Of a DNA stretch of 64,000 nt, positions 42,112 through 51,712 are shown in pieces (the stretch's first letter is position 1; every line of letters starts with the position of its first letter). This DNA comes from Bradyrhizobium erythrophlei (GTDB lineage: Bacteria > Pseudomonadota > Alphaproteobacteria > Rhizobiales > Xanthobacteraceae), in NCBI RefSeq assembly GCF_900129425.1, contig NZ_LT670817.1, positions 5,890,001 to 5,954,000 on the forward strand, read 5' to 3'. Position numbers and translations under genes: made by a program. Below the pieces are notes generated by a model. It was given only the letters and a program-made list of their open reading frames with translations. It had not been told where the DNA came from and did no database searches.

Positions 42112-43706
42112 ATCACCGCTCCGCAGAATACAGTGGTCAGGGGCAACAGCACCTCCAGCACTATGAAGGTATCGCGCATCTGTTGGCTGGTGAGCACGAT
42201 TTCCGGGAGGTTGTAGGTCTGCGGCGCGACGTTCGGCGTAGCCTCATCCTCAGCAAGCCAGCGCACCATCGCGACCGACAGCTCGCCATTTGAAACATAC
42301 GGGAAATATTCGTTGGTGGCGAATTTGCTGGTGCCGGCGATCACCAGGCGAAAGCGCTTGTCCGGCGGCGCTCCCGGCCAAGCTCCTTCGAGCGCAACGA
42401 CGAGGGCCTGAGCACCACGGTCGACCTCAGGAGCCGCTTGTCCATCCGTCGCAGCTGTCAATCCGCCCGCGGCGGAGGGCGGCCTTCGATAGCTATCCTG
42501 GCTGCTCGCAGCAAGCACACTGGTGTTTACGCCGTCTGGCGGCCGACCGACGTGGATCGGCCTCACCTGCGGAAACACCGTAAGCGCGAGACGCTTCGTG
42601 ATCGGATGCGGCGCGTAATATGGAACAGCCACCTTGTCCGGATCGGTGCGGAAATGGTTCACTGGATCGATGACGATGGCCGGTTCGGTCGATAGTCCGA
42701 CCGCACCGAGTAGGCGGATTTCGAAATCAGGGTCGAGCGAAGACAGGGGATCGATCAACAACAGGAGGCGACCGCCGCCTTCCAGATATTTGACCAACAG
42801 GTCTGCCTCCCCGGGCGCAAATGCGGTGCGTGGACCTATCACGGCAACGACTGTGCAATCAGACGGAAGCGAGTTCGTGGTTGTCGTGATGATCTCGCGC
42901 ATATCGAAGCCGATCTCGTTTAGCGCAAGCTGGAACCGATCGAGTTGCTCCGGCTCGGCAACGAGGACGTCTCCGGCGCCCGGCGTGTCGTGGCCCTTCA
43001 GCGTCTCGAGGTGACTGTAGTGAAAATGGGCTGGCGTCGGACGAAATGTTTCACCGTGCCCGGTGATGAAGCAGATCGTTTCGGGGCGTTCCCGCAGGAC
43101 GCGCACTACCGCGTAGCCCAAACGAGCGGGATCCGTAAGGTTTTCGACCAGCACCTTGCGCTCACCCGCTTGCAGCATTGCGGTGTTGTAGGAATGCACG
43201 CCGTTATCGCGCGCCAGCCCCGGCTCCTTGTCGAGATCGATGGGGTGAAACGCCAAAAACGGTTGGTTTCGCGCTGCGATCGTGATCAGGTCCCGGACGG
43301 CAAGTGCGTTCGCATCCCCCGCATTATAGAAGTAGGTCAATGACAGCGGCGCATGCAGATGATCGATAGCGTCAGTAAGCTGTGTTGGAGGCGTATTGCG
43401 TCCTTCTCGGCTCACATCGAAATGCACGTCGTGCCGGTACAACGCCACGTTGGCGGCAATCACGGCGGCTACCGCGGCGGACGCGATAAGCGCGCTGGCC
43501 ACCCAGGTTGACAAGCGCGCCCCGCTGCCACGCAGTGGAAGGCGGATCGCGAGCACGAACAGCGTTAGCAGCGTCAGCGACCAGGCCACGAATAGCAGAC
43601 CGTTCGAAATTTCGTGGGCAAAGCCGGCAAAACCGAGCACGCCGAACCCAAGTGCGGCTACGACCAGCACGGCAACAGCAATGTCAGATCGGCCGAAGCG
43701 CGGCAT
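42093..43706 (-). CDS. GldG-like ABC transporter auxiliary protein
   Basis: A 537-residue protein with two N-terminal helices, one near residue 68 and a C-terminal helix (LLPLTTVFCGAVMWW). The large periplasmic domain has the family features VHFDVSREGRNTPP, FITGHGE and GGGRLLLLIDPL. In Bacteroidetes GldG works with GldA and GldF in gliding; in proteobacteria such trios are export-like systems of unknown cargo. It starts 12 bases after the permease gene. Confidence 0.82.
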   Translation of the reverse strand: MPRFGRSDIAVAVLVVAALGFGVLGFAGFAHEISNGLLFVAWSLTLLTLFVLAIRLPLRGSGARLSTWVASALIASAAVAAVIAANVALYRHDVHFDVSREGRNTPPTQLTDAIDHLHAPLSLTYFYNAGDANALAVRDLITIAARNQPFLAFHPIDLDKEPGLARDNGVHSYNTAMLQAGERKVLVENLTDPARLGYAVVRVLRERPETICFITGHGETFRPTPAHFHYSHLETLKGHDTPGAGDVLVAEPEQLDRFQLALNEIGFDMREIITTTTNSLPSDCTVVAVIGPRTAFAPGEADLLVKYLEGGGRLLLLIDPLSSLDPDFEIRLLGAVGLSTEPAIVIDPVNHFRTDPDKVAVPYYAPHPITKRLALTVFPQVRPIHVGRPPDGVNTSVLAASSQDSYRRPPSAAGGLTAATDGQAAPEVDRGAQALVVALEGAWPGAPPDKRFRLVIAGTSKFATNEYFPYVSNGELSVAMVRWLAEDEATPNVAPQTYNLPEIVLTSQQMRDTFIVLEVLLPLTTVFCGAVMWWRRR

Positions 43707-43718
43707 GTGTGACTTTCT

Positions 43719-44420
43719 CTACCGTCGCGCGAGCGCCCGGACGGCTAGTAGCAGCATCAACAGCGTAGTGCTGAGGAAGAAGCCTACGTCGGACAGGTAG
43801 ATCGAGCCCACAGCGAATGGCCGAAAATGCACCGAGAGCGAAAGATTGACTACCAGCGTGTCCGCCGGGCTCGGCAACAGCCAGCCGAAATTGTCGATGA
43901 TCCAGAGCAGCAGGAAGACACTGAGCGATACCAACGCTGCGATCACCTGATTGGTGGTAAGCGCCGAGGCCAGGAGTCCCGTACCGACCAGCGCCGAACC
44001 GAACAGAAGCAAACCAAAATAACCGCTGTAGATCGGGCCAAAATCTGGATCACCGAAGAATGCCAGCGCCGCCGCGTAGCAGCCCGATAGCAACAGCATC
44101 ACGACGATCAGGCTCATACTGGCGACGAATTTCGCCAACACGATCGCGATCTCGGAGACCGGCGACGTGAGCAGCACCTCTAGGGTCCGCAGCTTACGTT
44201 CCTCGGCCAAAAGCCGCATGGTAATCAAGGGCGTCGTCAGCATGAACAGCACGAACATCTGGAAAAAGACATGCACCATGCTGGGCTGATGGCTGAGAAA
44301 CAAGGTAAGCGTGAAGCTGTAGCCCATGATGAGAAGGAAAGCTGTCATCACCACATAGGCAATGGGGGAGGAAAACAGCGCCGTCTCTTCCTTGAACAAC
44401 AAAATCGCGAAGCTCCTCAT
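43719..44420 (-). CDS. ABC-2-type permease, GldF-like
   Basis: A 233-residue membrane protein with six helices, typical of ABC-2 exporters (FSSPIAYVVMTAFLLIMGYS at the start; LLAEERKLRTLEVLLTSPVS between helices 2 and 3). It overlaps the ATPase stop by four bases (ATGA at 44417-44420) and is followed by the GldG-like gene. Together they form an exporter or membrane-remodelling complex. Confidence 0.86.
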   Translation of the reverse strand: MRSFAILLFKEETALFSSPIAYVVMTAFLLIMGYSFTLTLFLSHQPSMVHVFFQMFVLFMLTTPLITMRLLAEERKLRTLEVLLTSPVSEIAIVLAKFVASMSLIVVMLLLSGCYAAALAFFGDPDFGPIYSGYFGLLLFGSALVGTGLLASALTTNQVIAALVSLSVFLLLWIIDNFGWLLPSPADTLVVNLSLSVHFRPFAVGSIYLSDVGFFLSTTLLMLLLAVRALARR

Positions 44421-45364
44421 GCTGCCGCCCTCGCCGGTCGCCGTGTGAGTTCAAGAAAAACGTATTCGAGATCCGGGCGGCGCTCCGTCACTTCGGAAAC
44501 GGCTATTCCGGCCGCGACTAGCGCGACCACGATATCGGCGGCAACGGACGGCCGGCGTTCGGCATCGATCAGATAATGCCCCGGTTCCGCACCGCTGTCG
44601 GGGTTGACGGCGATACTGTGCACTCCAGCGACGGCCGTGACGGCGCCGCGGACAGCTTCCTCCGAAGCGGCTGCCGAAACCCGCAGCAACAGGCGCCCCT
44701 CCGCGTCCTTCATCGCATCGTTGGTTAAAAGGGCGCCGTCTAGAAGGATCATCACCCGCGACGCGATCTTTTCGATCTCGGGAAGGATATGCGACGCAAG
44801 CACCACGGTATGCCGGCCGGCCAGCGACCGAATCAGATCGCGAACGGCGATCACCTGATGCGGATCGAGCCCGCTGGTCGGTTCGTCCAGCACCAGAACT
44901 TTGGGATCGCCCAACAGAGCCTGCGCGATCGAGACGCGCTGGCGGAAGCCGCGGGACAGCTTGCCCGTCAGCAGCGTCATCACGGGCGTCAGATCGAGCC
45001 GCTCCGCAGCCGCGTCCACGGCGCTTTTCGCCGCAGCGCTGCGCAATCCTTTGATGTTGGCCATGAAGCGCAGGAATTCGGCGACCGTCATGTGGTCGTA
45101 CAGCGGCGCATCCTCGGGCACATAGCTTAGCGTGCGGCGGACCGCGAGAGAATCGGCAACGACGTCATGGCCGGCTACTTCGATGTTGCCGGAAGTGGGC
45201 ACGAGATAGCCCGTGAGCATTCGAAAGATCGTGCTCTTGCCCGAACCGTTGGGTCCGAGCAGGCCGACGATTTCGCCCTGCTCGATAGCAAAAGAAACGT
45301 CGGTCACGGCGCGGCGCGGCCCGTACCACTTGGTTACATGCTGTGCCAGCACAACGGGAGACAT
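44417..45364 (-). CDS. ABC transporter ATP-binding protein, GldA-like
   Basis: A 315-residue ATPase: Walker A GPNGSGKST, signature LSRGFRQRVSIAQALL (Arg in place of the second Gly, common in this group), Walker B VLVLDEPTSGLD and H-loop VVLASHILPE. The last 90 residues are an extra domain seen in ABC-2 ATPases. ATG 45364 is the first gene of the five-gene minus-strand cluster ending with HupE. Confidence 0.88.
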   Translation of the reverse strand: MSPVVLAQHVTKWYGPRRAVTDVSFAIEQGEIVGLLGPNGSGKSTIFRMLTGYLVPTSGNIEVAGHDVVADSLAVRRTLSYVPEDAPLYDHMTVAEFLRFMANIKGLRSAAAKSAVDAAAERLDLTPVMTLLTGKLSRGFRQRVSIAQALLGDPKVLVLDEPTSGLDPHQVIAVRDLIRSLAGRHTVVLASHILPEIEKIASRVMILLDGALLTNDAMKDAEGRLLLRVSAAASEEAVRGAVTAVAGVHSIAVNPDSGAEPGHYLIDAERRPSVAADIVVALVAAGIAVSEVTERRPDLEYVFLELTRRPARAAA

Positions 45365-45472
45365 CAAGACTCACAAAAAGCCACGGCCGGAAACAATCGC
45401 GCGGGCCTTGGAACTCCCGGGCCCGAAGCCCGGGATTCCGCCCCGATCGCAGCAATCAACTTTGCTGTGCGA

Positions 45473-46363
45473 TCATTCGTAATATTCAGGAGAGTGCTTG
45501 TGTGCTTTGAAGGTGTCGGGGTCATGCGCGTAGATGATGTCGGCTCCCTCGACGTCACGGACTCGCTTTACCCAGGCGTACGCGTCGAGCATGCCGACCG
45601 GATCATAGACGCTACCGACGCTCGGCAAGATGTTCTTGTCCAGATTCTCCTGGAGATAGACAGCGTCACTGGTGAGCACCACGGTGCCGGTCTTGGGCAA
45701 GCGCACTACCATGATCTGGCTCCCCGGCGTGTGCGACACGGTTCGATGGATGTAGATGCTATTGTCGCCGAACAGATCCAGGTCGCCGTCGAGCTCGATG
45801 GACTTGTACTTGCTGGGCATGCCGCCACCCACGCTATTCCGCAGCATGGAAAAATCATCGCTGATGAAGAACGTCGCATAGCCCGGCGCCGGCCAGAACG
45901 CGTTCCTGATCTCGTCGCGCTGGAATACGAATGTCGAGTCGAGGAACTTGCCGATGTTGCCGGCATGATCGACATGGAAGTGACCGAGGACGACATACTT
46001 GATGTCGGAAGGCTTGACGTTGATCTTGCTGAGTTGGGCGTCAATGGCGATATCCGGCGAGCGGCCCGGATCGAGCGCCTTCACGAAGGGTCCCCAGTAG
46101 TCGGGGTCGGTGATGATCTTGTCGTTATTGCCGCAATCGAACAGCACGTCCCCTTTGGGATGCCGAATTAAAAAGAAGCCGACGGGAATTTGCACTTTGC
46201 CGCTCGCGCCGTTCTGAATAATGGATTTATCGAGATTCAGCGCTCCTGAGCTGAATACATACAGCTTCATTTCCTTCGGAGGCTCCGCCGCTATCGCACC
46301 GGCGGACATAAAACAGAGTCCTGCGGCCAGCGAGCCAATGACCTTCGAGCAATTCACCCGCAT
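45473..46363 (-). CDS. exported N-acyl-homoserine-lactonase-like MBL-fold hydrolase
   Basis: A 296-residue protein with a signal peptide (SKVIGSLAAGLCFMSAGAIA) from ATG 46363, preceded by AGGGAGGACGAC. The full metal motif HFHVDHAGN is present, with later ligands in SHTPGSQ (His) and TSDAVYL (Asp) and HDPD near the end. It resembles AttM/AiiA-group lactonases that open the homoserine lactone ring of quorum signals, but other lactones are possible. A signal peptide is unusual for that group. It is upstream of, and 108 bases from, the Gld-like cluster on the same strand. Confidence 0.8.
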   Translation of the reverse strand: MRVNCSKVIGSLAAGLCFMSAGAIAAEPPKEMKLYVFSSGALNLDKSIIQNGASGKVQIPVGFFLIRHPKGDVLFDCGNNDKIITDPDYWGPFVKALDPGRSPDIAIDAQLSKINVKPSDIKYVVLGHFHVDHAGNIGKFLDSTFVFQRDEIRNAFWPAPGYATFFISDDFSMLRNSVGGGMPSKYKSIELDGDLDLFGDNSIYIHRTVSHTPGSQIMVVRLPKTGTVVLTSDAVYLQENLDKNILPSVGSVYDPVGMLDAYAWVKRVRDVEGADIIYAHDPDTFKAHKHSPEYYE

Positions 46364-46913
46364 GTCGTCCTCCCTGTTTGGATGCAATTTTTTAGCGGAC
46401 CGCCGCAGACTTAGCACAAATTCGGGCGACTGTGCAGGTCCGAGTGTCAGCCCCCGACAAAAACTGAGCATGGCTGATAGAGCGTTGTCCCTTGCTGCGC
46501 TGCGGCTGCCCACTTGAATAGGCCACGCGGGCATTACACCGCATGGTCTTTGCGCTACTGGCGCCATGGCGGCCTTTCTCGCGAGCCTCTTGGGACACGT
46601 CCATGGCGGTCTCCACTACGTCCTGGTCGGGGCAATGTACCTCGTCTCCCGCATCTCGGGGTCCAAGGCGGCCGACCCTTGGACCCCGTCCTATTTCCGG
46701 AAATGAAGAAGCGTGGAGCCAAGCCCCGCGATCTCGGTCGCGTTGCAGATCGGTACTGTCATTGTCGCAGGCGTGCCGTGGATCTCCCCGGGGCCAGCGC
46801 GTTGGCCGATCCTGTAAAGTCTCCCAGACAGGCTCTTGGAGCCGCTTCTGCACGTCAATGAGCCGAACTCAAGGATCGCTTCGGGCCGTCTGCTATGACC
46901 CAACAAAAAACTG
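46364..46913. other. intergenic, no gene recognised
   Basis: About 550 bases with several overlapping frames but no known domain. A 46-codon plus-strand frame (46566-46706) encodes a hydrophobic peptide (AAFLASLLGHVHGGLHYVLV) but lacks a convincing ribosome site. Confidence 0.4.
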
Positions 46914-47624
46914 CTACATTGCAAGATAGCGGCGCCGGATATCTGCATTCGCGGCAAGGCCAGCCGTATCCTGGCGGTGCACCACTTTTCCTTTATCGAT
47001 GACGAGTGCTTCCTCAGCAATCCGCAAGCAGAAATGCATATTCTGCTCGGCAAGCAGGATAGTGGCGCCGCTCGCTCCGAGGTCCCGCAGTACTCTGCCA
47101 ATGGTGGCGACCACGATCGGGGCCAGCCCTTCGCTCGGTTCGTCGAGCAGCAGGACCAGTGGATTGCCCATCAAGGCACGGGCAATGACCAGGAGTTGTT
47201 GCTCGCCGCCGGAGAGGCGGCCCGCTTCGCGCGACCGTAGTTTTTCGAGCAGCGGGAAGGTCTCCCAGACACGTGGCAAGGTCCAGTCTCCCCGTCCGTC
47301 GGGACCCTTCTTTGCCGCGATCAGGAGATTGTCCTCCACGCTGTGCTCGGGAAACACCTGGCGGTCCTCAGGCACGTAGGCGAGGCCGAGCCGGGCACGC
47401 GCATGCGGCGGCGCGTGGGTGATGTCGCGGCCGGCGAAGAAGATGCGGCCGCGCTTGGCCGGCACGATTCCCGCAAGCGTCTTCATGGTCGTGCTCTTGC
47501 CCGCGCCGTTACGCCCGAGCAGCGCCAGCGTGCACCTTTCCTGAAGGGCGAGATCGACATCGAACAGGATCTGGCTCGCGCCGTAGAAGGCGCTCAACCC
47601 TTCGGCGCGCAGCAGGTCCGTCAT
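46914..47624 (-). CDS. livF: branched-chain amino-acid-type ABC ATPase LivF
   Basis: A 236-residue ATPase: Walker A GRNGAGKST, signature LSGGEQQLLVIARAL, Walker B VLLLDEPSEGLAP. Start ATG 47624 overlaps the LivG stop by four bases; the longer upstream frame belongs to LivG sequence read in another frame. With LivG it powers uptake through LivHM. The family imports branched-chain amino acids, amides, urea or aromatic acids. Confidence 0.93.
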   Translation of the reverse strand: MTDLLRAEGLSAFYGASQILFDVDLALQERCTLALLGRNGAGKSTTMKTLAGIVPAKRGRIFFAGRDITHAPPHARARLGLAYVPEDRQVFPEHSVEDNLLIAAKKGPDGRGDWTLPRVWETFPLLEKLRSREAGRLSGGEQQLLVIARALMGNPLVLLLDEPSEGLAPIVVATIGRVLRDLGASGATILLAEQNMHFCLRIAEEALVIDKGKVVHRQDTAGLAANADIRRRYLAM

Positions 47625-48370
47625 GCTGTGTCCTCCGTGCCGAGATAGGCTTCGATCACAGCCTTGTTGTTCCGGATCTCGTCCGGTGTGCCTTCGGCCA
47701 GGACGCGGCCGTAACACAGCACGCGGATCGTATTCGCTACCTGGAAGACGATATCCATGTCGTGCTCGATGAAGACCAGCGTGAGCTTGCGCCGTTCCCA
47801 CAGATCACGCACGCGTTCGATCATGCGCCAGCGCTCGTCAGGACCCATGCCGGCCGTCGGCTCGTCGAGCAGAAGCACCCTGGGTTCGAGCGCAAGAGCG
47901 ATGGCGATATCGAGCAGCTTCTGGTCGCCGTGGGAGAGGATCGCGGCCTCCAGATTCGGGACCTGCGTCAGGCCCACCAGTTCCATCACCTCTTCGGCTC
48001 GCTCTCGCACACCGCGCGGCGGAAAGCGGCGGGAGAGATTGCCCCACTGGCCGATATGGGCGGTAACGGCGGCCATCAGGTTCTCCATCACCGTCATGGT
48101 CGGAAAGCAGCTTGCCACCTGAAAGGCCCGCGCGATGCCCCGGTGCATCCGTTCGCTCCTGGAGAGACGAATGATGTCCTGACCGTCGAGCAGCACCTCA
48201 CCGGAATCGGGCCGGAACGCGCCGCTGATCAGGTTGAAGAAGGTGCTTTTACCAGCGCCGTTCGGACCGATCACTGCCGAAAGCGACCCCGACGGAAAAT
48301 CAAGCGACACATCGTCGATTGCCCGCAGGCCACCGAACGCCTTGGTGAGATTTCTGGTCTCGAGCTTCAT
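47621..48370 (-). CDS. livG: branched-chain amino-acid-type ABC ATPase LivG
   Basis: A 249-residue ATPase: Walker A GPNGAGKST, signature-like LSHGDQKLLDIAIALAL, Walker B VLLLDEPTAGMGP and HDMDIVFQVANTIRVLCYG at the end. The Ser-His-Gly variant of the signature is normal for LivG. Start ATG 48370 and stop both overlap neighbours by four bases. A decayed relative lies at 39.6 kb. Confidence 0.93.
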   Translation of the reverse strand: MKLETRNLTKAFGGLRAIDDVSLDFPSGSLSAVIGPNGAGKSTFFNLISGAFRPDSGEVLLDGQDIIRLSRSERMHRGIARAFQVASCFPTMTVMENLMAAVTAHIGQWGNLSRRFPPRGVRERAEEVMELVGLTQVPNLEAAILSHGDQKLLDIAIALALEPRVLLLDEPTAGMGPDERWRMIERVRDLWERRKLTLVFIEHDMDIVFQVANTIRVLCYGRVLAEGTPDEIRNNKAVIEAYLGTEDTA

Positions 48371-49320
48371 CGCGGGCGTCCGCGCCAGGCCAGTCTGAGA
48401 AAATCGAGCACACCGCGGCGCAGCCCGAGCGCGGAGGCCAGGATCACGATCCCCAGAACCAATCCCTGATATTCGGTGATGCGTGTCACCACATCGTTCA
48501 ACGCGAGCAGGATCATCGCGCCCAAGACGGGTCCGAGGAAGCTGTTGATGCCGCCCAGCATGACGGCAAAGATCGCCTGTCCCGAATTCGGCCAATCGGC
48601 GAGTTCGGGATAGGCGCCCGAGACGAACAGCGCAGCCAGCACGCCGCCTAACCCTGCGAAGGCGCCGGCAATCGTAAAGGCCCAGAGGCGGGCTCGCCAA
48701 AGAACGATACCTAGGAAGCTGGCGCGGTTCTCGTTGTCGCGGATCATGCGCAGCGTCTGGCCGAATGGGCTCGCCGAGATGTGGCGCAACGCCAGCACGC
48801 CGAGCACCGCCACGATCGCGCAGAATTGGTACATATGAAGCTGCGAGGCGAGCTCGAAGCCGAAGATCTCACGGCGCGGGATGCCGCCGCGCAAGCCCTG
48901 GTCGCCGCCGGTGAGGCTCTGCCAGGAGATGATGACGCTGTAGAACAGCATCTGTACCGCGAGCGTGATGAAGGCGAAGTAATCCGCGCTGAGGCGTACG
49001 CAGATTGCACCGACGCAGAACGCGGCAAAGGTCGTCAGCAGCACCGCAAGCACGGCGGCGACGGGCAGCGAGAGATCCGTCATCTGCATCGTCAATGCGA
49101 AGGCGTAGGCGCCGAGGCCGTAGAACATGCCGTGGCCGAACGAGACCATGCCGGTGTTTCCGACCAGCAGGTTGAGCGAGGTCGCAAACAGCGCCATGGC
49201 GCTCAAGCGGATGACGAAATCCTCGAAGGCGGGGCTGCGATGGAACAGCGGGATCGCCAGCACGACGATCAGGGCGGCGGCGCCGATCGCCATTTCGCGC
49301 AGCGCGAGGCGGCTCCTCAT
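48367..49320 (-). CDS. livM: branched-chain amino-acid-type ABC permease LivM
   Basis: A 317-residue permease with about nine helices and the LivM loop pattern FGQTLRMIRDNENRASFLGI near residue 190. The start is fixed at ATG 49320 by the ATGA overlap with livH; a longer open frame upstream is not coding. NMLVG-type and SFGHGMFYGLGAYA motifs are present. Confidence 0.92.
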   Translation of the reverse strand: MRSRLALREMAIGAAALIVVLAIPLFHRSPAFEDFVIRLSAMALFATSLNLLVGNTGMVSFGHGMFYGLGAYAFALTMQMTDLSLPVAAVLAVLLTTFAAFCVGAICVRLSADYFAFITLAVQMLFYSVIISWQSLTGGDQGLRGGIPRREIFGFELASQLHMYQFCAIVAVLGVLALRHISASPFGQTLRMIRDNENRASFLGIVLWRARLWAFTIAGAFAGLGGVLAALFVSGAYPELADWPNSGQAIFAVMLGGINSFLGPVLGAMILLALNDVVTRITEYQGLVLGIVILASALGLRRGVLDFLRLAWRGRPR

Positions 49321-50216
49321 GCCCGGCGGCCGAACAGGCCCTGCGGACGCAGGAGCAGGATGGCGATCATCAGGATATAGATCAGGCCATCGGTGAACTT
49401 GGGAAAACCGATCGTGCCGAAGCCGCGGACCATGCCAATCAGCAGCGCCGAGACCAGCGCTCCCGCGATCGAGCCCATGCCTCCGATCACCGTGACGATG
49501 AAGCTCTCGATCAGAATCGAGAAGCCCATGCCGGGCGACAGCGAGCGAACGGGCGCCGCGAGTCCGCCCGCCAGTCCCGCCAGCCCGCCGCCGATGGCAA
49601 AGACGATCGCGAAAAGCAGCGTCGTGTTGACGCCCAGCGCCGAAACCATCTGGGGATTGATTGCGGCGGCGCGCACCGTCTTGCCGAACCGTGTCATCGA
49701 AAGGCCGAGGCCAAGCACGATCGCGATCAGCGCTGCGATCCCGATCAGCACGGCGTAAAAGGGCGGCACCACACCGCCCACGATGAAAAGCGGCGGCACC
49801 TGGAAGGCTGCCGGCATCCCCATGGCGTGGAACTCGGGCCCCCAAACGATCTTCACGAGGTCGTCGAAGATCAACACCACGGCGTAACAGATCAGGAGCT
49901 GCATCAGCACGTTGGAGCCGTAGACGCGACTGATCAAAGCGCGTTCGAACAGCACACCGAACAGCGCCATCGCAAGCGCTCCCGACAGCACCGCAAGCGT
50001 GTAGCTGTCGGTTGCGCCGAGCGTGGAATAGGCGACGTAGCCGCCCAGCATGTAGAAGGTGCCGTGGGCGAAGTCCACGACCTTCAATACGCCGAAGATC
50101 AGGGTCAGGCCCGCAGCGACAAGGAACAGCAACATTCCCACGATCAGCCCGCTGGTGGTCTGGGTGACCACGCAGGCGGGCGTCGTGAGGCAAGCGCCGA
50201 GCGCGCTGAGGTCCAT
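49317..50216 (-). CDS. livH: branched-chain amino-acid-type ABC permease LivH
   Basis: A 299-residue permease with eight or so helices, opening with a short periplasmic stretch (ACLTTPACVVTQTTSGL) and the family block LTLIFGVLKVVDFAHGTFYM. The loop GKTVRAAAINPQMVSALGVN contacts the ATPases. It starts one base after the binding-protein stop region and is coupled to livM. Confidence 0.92.
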   Translation of the reverse strand: MDLSALGACLTTPACVVTQTTSGLIVGMLLFLVAAGLTLIFGVLKVVDFAHGTFYMLGGYVAYSTLGATDSYTLAVLSGALAMALFGVLFERALISRVYGSNVLMQLLICYAVVLIFDDLVKIVWGPEFHAMGMPAAFQVPPLFIVGGVVPPFYAVLIGIAALIAIVLGLGLSMTRFGKTVRAAAINPQMVSALGVNTTLLFAIVFAIGGGLAGLAGGLAAPVRSLSPGMGFSILIESFIVTVIGGMGSIAGALVSALLIGMVRGFGTIGFPKFTDGLIYILMIAILLLRPQGLFGRRA

Positions 50217-50217
50217 C

Positions 50218-51453
50218 TCAGATGTACTTCTGCTGCTTCTTCCACTCCGTCTCGAGCTCGAGGATCTTGCCCCAGTCGGCGGCCTTCACATCGACGATGA
50301 ACGGTTCCTTTGGCGTGGTCTGGCCCCAGCCTATGGCATAGCCGATCGTCGTATGGTCCTCGCGCATAGTGATCGTGCCGTCGGCGCCGAACGGCGTGTT
50401 GATCTTCATTCCCGTGAGGGCCGCGGCCAGGGCCTTGCCGTCGAGCGAGTTGGCCTTCTTGATGGCTTGCTCGTAGAACTGCATCGCCACCGCGTTTTGC
50501 CACGACCAGTTGGTCGGCCGCTCGTTCCACTTCTTTAGGTAGGCCTGGCCCCATTCCTTGTTGGCAGGCGTATCCGGGAAGGTCTCGAGGTAACGCGTCG
50601 CCGACTGAATGCCGGCCGGCAGATTCTTGATGGCGGCCAGCACGGGATAATCGACGTTGGGCGTCGCCACCGTCATCTGCGAGAACAGCGCATAGACGTT
50701 TCCCTGGTTCACGAAGGCCGAGAGGTCGCCGGCATAGAGCAGCGTAAACAGAGCCTGCGGCCTGGCCTGAATCAGCTTGGTGATGACTTCGGTGAAGTCC
50801 GGCTGGCCGAGCTTGGGCCAGGCATCGGTGACGATCTCGACGTCTGGCTTGAACTGCTTGAAAAACTGAAGGTATTGCGCGGTGGTGTCACGACCGTAGG
50901 CGTAGTCCGGCGAGCAGGTCGCCCATTTGTTGAGCTTCTTAGTGTTCGCGAATTCGGCGAGATAGATGCTGCCGGCCACGGCGTCGTGCACGCCCTGGCG
51001 CGCGACGCGGAAGGCTGTGGGCGCGCGGATATTAGGATCGGCGGTCAGCGACGAGGTCTCACTGTTGGTGTGGATGCAAGCGATGCCGAGGTCGCGCACG
51101 ACTTCCTGGACCGCAAAGGAGGCGGACGAGGCCTCGGCGTCGACCAAGAGCTCACAGCCCGTGGTGTTCACGAGCTCGCGCGCTATGCGGGCGGCCTCCT
51201 GGGGCTGGCCCTTTGAATCGCGGAAGACGAATTCGATCTGCCGGCCGAGAAAGCCGCCGGCGGCGTTGATGCGATCCTGCTCCATCATCAGTGAGTTGCG
51301 CGAGGAGGTGCCGAGTAGCGCAATCGGCCCTGACAGAATGCTTTGCATTCCGATGCGCAACGTGTTTGCCTGTGCCCTGGCCACCCAAGGGGCGGCGAGC
51401 AGAGAAGCCGCACCACCAGCCAACACTGTGCGACGCGCAATAAGCCCGCTCAT
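50218..51453 (-). CDS. Tat-exported substrate-binding protein LivK-type
   Basis: A 411-residue periplasmic binding protein of the Leu/Ile/Val (Peripla_BP_6) family. A twin-arginine-like signal is visible (ARRTVLAGGAASLLAAPW...ARAQ), then IGMQSILSGPIALLGTSSRN and DAEASSASFAVQEVVRDLGI. First gene of the operon, ATG 51453 after a GGTGCC-rich leader with AGGGGAGG. Members of this branch bind amides, urea or aromatic acids as well as amino acids, so the ligand is open. Confidence 0.9.
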   Translation of the reverse strand: MSGLIARRTVLAGGAASLLAAPWVARAQANTLRIGMQSILSGPIALLGTSSRNSLMMEQDRINAAGGFLGRQIEFVFRDSKGQPQEAARIARELVNTTGCELLVDAEASSASFAVQEVVRDLGIACIHTNSETSSLTADPNIRAPTAFRVARQGVHDAVAGSIYLAEFANTKKLNKWATCSPDYAYGRDTTAQYLQFFKQFKPDVEIVTDAWPKLGQPDFTEVITKLIQARPQALFTLLYAGDLSAFVNQGNVYALFSQMTVATPNVDYPVLAAIKNLPAGIQSATRYLETFPDTPANKEWGQAYLKKWNERPTNWSWQNAVAMQFYEQAIKKANSLDGKALAAALTGMKINTPFGADGTITMREDHTTIGYAIGWGQTTPKEPFIVDVKAADWGKILELETEWKKQQKYI

Positions 51454-51712
51454 TGAACGGCACCTCCCCTAACCTGTTATCGCGGCTCGGTTTTGAGACA
51501 ACCGGCCATTTTTGTTAAGGCTGCCAACTCTAGATCGGCAATGGCGCTCTGATCAAGCTGCCATTTTTCGGCTCGCACCTGGGCTGGCGGGCCCGGCCGG
51601 TTAAGGAATTTTATCACAGGCCCGCCTCCGGTCACCGCCTCGCGGCGGTATTGGCATGACGGCTTCTATCTCGGGATAGAGACAGGTAAGCGAGCGAGCG
51701 ACGCAGAAGATT

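Noticed and set aside
46566..46706. Possible 46-residue hydrophobic peptide
   Set aside because: No ribosome site, no known relative and no conserved neighbour; noted only in the intergenic entry.
49321..50193. An upstream in-frame extension of livM of about 290 codons
   Set aside because: Arg/Asp-rich, low-complexity translation that is livH read in another frame; the ATGA overlap fixes the livM start at 49320.
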